Origin: Macrocystis pyrifera
Lineage: Eukaryota; Sar; Phaeophyceae; Laminariales; Laminariaceae
NCBI GenBank assembly: GCA_031763025.1
Contig: JASSKH010000023.1
Location: forward strand, 1,302,001-1,366,000
DNA: 64,000 nucleotides
Direction of reading: 5' to 3'
A program made the position numbers and the translations under genes. Each line of letters starts with the position of its first letter. Position 1 is the stretch's first letter. The notes under the pieces are model-generated. The model made no database searches and had not been told where the DNA came from. It was given only the letters and a program-made list of their open reading frames with translations. Of the stretch, positions 62,120 through 64,000 are shown piece after piece.

Positions 62120-62490
62120 TGTCATGGGCATGTCGTGGCATTGCCATGGTACCGCCCATGGCATACCATGGCATCACCACGGCATCCCATGGTGTGGCAT
62201 AAGATTCCATGGCACGCCGTGGGGGTTGCCATGACATGCCATGGGTAGTACCATGGCAACCCCCGCGGCTACCGCCACGGCACTCCATGGCAATCCCACG
62301 GCATGTCATGGCAACCCCCACGGCACCCCAATGTCCACGGCACCTAGGTTAGGGTTGGGGTTAGGGTTAGGGATAGGGTTAGGGTTAGGGTCCCATGGTA
62401 TGCCGTGGAGGCCCGTGGAAGGTTTCGTGGTATGCCGTGGAAGATGCCGTGGAAGGTTTTGCCGCAGGTGGTGCCACGGCATGCCCCGGC
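62120..62490. repeat. CCATGGCA/TGCCGTGG array around a telomere-like tract
   Basis: More than twenty CCATGG, CCACGGCA or GCCGTGG motifs. Left of 62346 they mostly read CACGGCA/CATGGCA, right of 62390 they read GGTATGCCGTGG/CCGTGGAAGG, so the array is largely inverted about the tract. All frames over it are low-complexity. Confidence 0.8.
62346..62390 (+). repeat. Interstitial TTAGGG tract
   Basis: AGGTTAGGGTTGGGGTTAGG and GTTAGGGATAGGGTTAGGGT: about seven TTAGGG-type units, two of them variant. TTAGGG is the telomere repeat of many eukaryotic groups. The tract lies within the window and not at a sequence end, so it is interstitial. Confidence 0.85.
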
Positions 62491-62803
62491 ATGTTGCGAA
62501 AAAAGACAATAATGTACATACCTCGTTCAAAGGGAGAGCGATGGCACCAGGGAGCAGCAGCAGCCGCAACGGCAACAGCAGCCTCAGCAGCCATGTCTGC
62601 AACAGCAGCAGCAGGACCAAGTGGGTCCGCTAAGCGCTTGCGACGATCGCCCCGAAGAACAATAGCAACAGCAGGGCCAAGTGGGTCTGCGAGGCGCTCT
62701 CCGCAGAAGCGGTTGTGGCGGGTACCGCTAGGTAGATACACACCACCTTGTATAGCGTAGGGTACCTACGCTCGGTCTGGAGCCACCGGTCCAAAACATC
62801 TGT
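62491..62803. other. CAG-rich spacer
   Basis: AGCAGCAGCAGCCGCAACGG and a duplicated GGACCAAGTGGGTCCGC / GGGCCAAGTGGGTCTGC (about 62612 and 62672), 60 bases apart. Ala-rich frames on both strands are artefacts. Confidence 0.5.
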
Positions 62804-63790
62804 CTAGAAGCCTTCGCCTTTGAGGGGGCCTTTTCGCAGTAGCGCGAAATCTCGGCCTCCGTCTTTGTTCTGCTTCCGTTGAATCAGGGCCCTCTCATGC
62901 AATGAAACCGCGCCCAATGTTTCCTCTTTTCCTTCTTCGTCGGAGGAATCCTCGGCGTCTCCAAACATCTCGGCGAACAGCAACCTCGAATCATCCACCT
63001 ACTTATTGTGGTCCACTAGACGAGAACTCCGACCAGCTGCTCTGTCCGTGGTGGCCGCACTGGCCTGCCCTCGGTGTCTGGCATGGCGCCGTCTATGATG
63101 GGCAGGGAGCGAGTGATGACGTCCACCGTTGCAGCTAATTAAGCCGACGGTAGTCGAGTTTCTCCGAGTCGCCGCTTCCCTTCAGCTGTTTTGTGCGAGG
63201 GTCGCAGGATGCGATCTTTTGAGCATTCGTGTTTCTCAAAGATGTTCCAAAGTTTTTGAACATGACGTCCGCCGCTTTCCTCATATGGGGAGATATCTCG
63301 AGGTCGGCGGCCTGGAACTCAATGGTGGAGTGGAGCATTGAAGACAGCACGGGCATCAAGCTATTGGTAATGAAGTTATAACCTCGCCAGACGGTGACAG
63401 CAGCAGTCGCGAATTTCTTGAGAACCAAGGCTTTGGTGTTGGCCTAGTCGATGGCGTTGTAGTCGATGCTTGGCTTGTTTGGCTTGTTCTATATCCACAA
63501 AATTGTTTGCTCGATGGAGAGTCGTCGGAGCCCACCGCCTGATTATAATACGAACTCCATCGAGTCGCGCATGACAGAGGCATATTATTTTTCTTACCGA
63601 GCGCCTGGCAATCCCGTTCACAGATAATGGTCGCCCGGAAACAACGACACAGCAATAGGAGCACACAAAACGAGGGAGTAGGCCCTGCCTGAAAGAATGC
63701 CTGAATGACCTTTTCTGAAACAGCGTGCCTGAACGCCCTTTTTGTGCCTATTAAGCCTATCTTCTGCGAGGCAAAGCAAGGCATGTCAAA
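62804..63790 (-). pseudogene. hAT-type transposase fragment
   Basis: On the minus strand and over several frames the order is: LSCATRWSSYYNQAVG (63590-63540), the conserved TRWxSxY box of hAT transposases. Then VLKKFATAAVTVWRGYNFIT, NSLMPVLSSMLHSTIEFQAA, and ISPHMRKAADVMFKNF with CDPRTKQL (63428-63135). Lastly DDSRLLFAEMFGDAEDSSDE at 62998. This is the C-terminal half of the RNase H-like core before the hATC dimerisation region. Stops and shifts near 63540, 63430 and 63130 make it a pseudogene. The N-terminal BED finger should lie towards or beyond the right edge. Confidence 0.8.
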
Positions 63791-64000
63791 ACGACGAAAA
63801 CGGCACTAAAAAATCACGCCGTTAGGTGGGAGTTCCCAAAATTTGGGGAACGGGGGTTATTTTCACAACCCACAGACAACCGACAATAATACAGAAAAGA
63901 TCCACAGCGCACAGCCCACACCCAACGCACACCGTAACGCCACAGCTCGGCTAGAAGCCAGATCAGGTTGCCGTTGGAGATACCACGATGCCTAGCACCA
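63791..64000 (-). other. Probable hAT leader or flank at window edge
   Basis: On the minus strand this is GTGCGTTGGGTGTGGGCTGT-type GT-rich DNA, followed by a run into the transposase fragment. No start codon or zinc finger could be placed with confidence. Confidence 0.3.

Noticed and set aside
62201-62633. Gly/Ala-rich protein frames over the CCATGG array and telomere tract
   Set aside because: Pure consequence of the repeated motifs; both strands are equally open.

Overview
The window looks like transposon-dense, gene-poor nuclear DNA from a eukaryote. It contains eukaryotic LTR and non-LTR retrotransposons, a tRNA-derived SINE with A/B boxes, GT-AG splice-like sites, CAG-rich tandem arrays and short TTAGGG tracts. 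No bacterial operon, rRNA gene, intact tRNA gene or CRISPR array was seen. A brown alga or other stramenopile is my low-confidence guess, from the mixed GC content, the abundant CAG/TACTGCTG motifs and the feel of the retroelement proteins. It is an inference, not proof.

Layout. 1-6420 is a decayed Ty3/gypsy polyprotein: protease, RT, RNase H, integrase and a chromodomain-like tail, broken by frameshifts and stops. 6480-15600 is a mosaic of small inverted-repeat elements, a foldback element, a LINE scrap and a probable hAT 5' end. 15600-17780 holds a probable hAT 3' end, a LINE 3' end and the first copy of a repeat ending in a GGGAC array. 18571-20750 is a striking three-block array of 42-bp units in +/-/+ orientation. 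21000-31250 nests a tRNA-derived SINE, foldback elements, LINE 3' ends and at least six families of miniature inverted-repeat elements. 31352-37516 is a Ty1/copia element on the minus strand. Its 810-bp LTRs look identical and it has a 5-bp target duplication and a half-tRNA-iMet type primer site, but its coding interior is gutted.

37840-40800 holds the only good candidate for host coding sequence, two cysteine-rich minus-strand exons separated by about five copies of a 410-bp CAG-rich tandem unit. 43186-49560 is one LINE split by a 5.1-kb DNA transposon (Tpn1). A related 4.7-kb copy in opposite orientation (Tpn2, 52633-57369) has near-perfect 30-bp terminal inverted repeats and a perfect 8-bp target duplication. 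I could not assign this family to a superfamily, and it is the best candidate here for an undescribed element. 57878-61240 holds further LINE pieces with nested insertions. 61240-62490 holds degenerate arrays with an interstitial telomere-like tract. 62804-63790 is a broken hAT-type transposase on the minus strand.

Most pieces are not working genes. They form a stratigraphy of insertions within insertions (SINE in foldback, MITE in LINE-like repeat, DNA transposon in LINE, foldback plus MITE in LINE) that gives relative ages. Frames in decayed elements were followed across breaks by eye, so boundaries of repeats are approximate unless a target duplication or terminal repeat is quoted.
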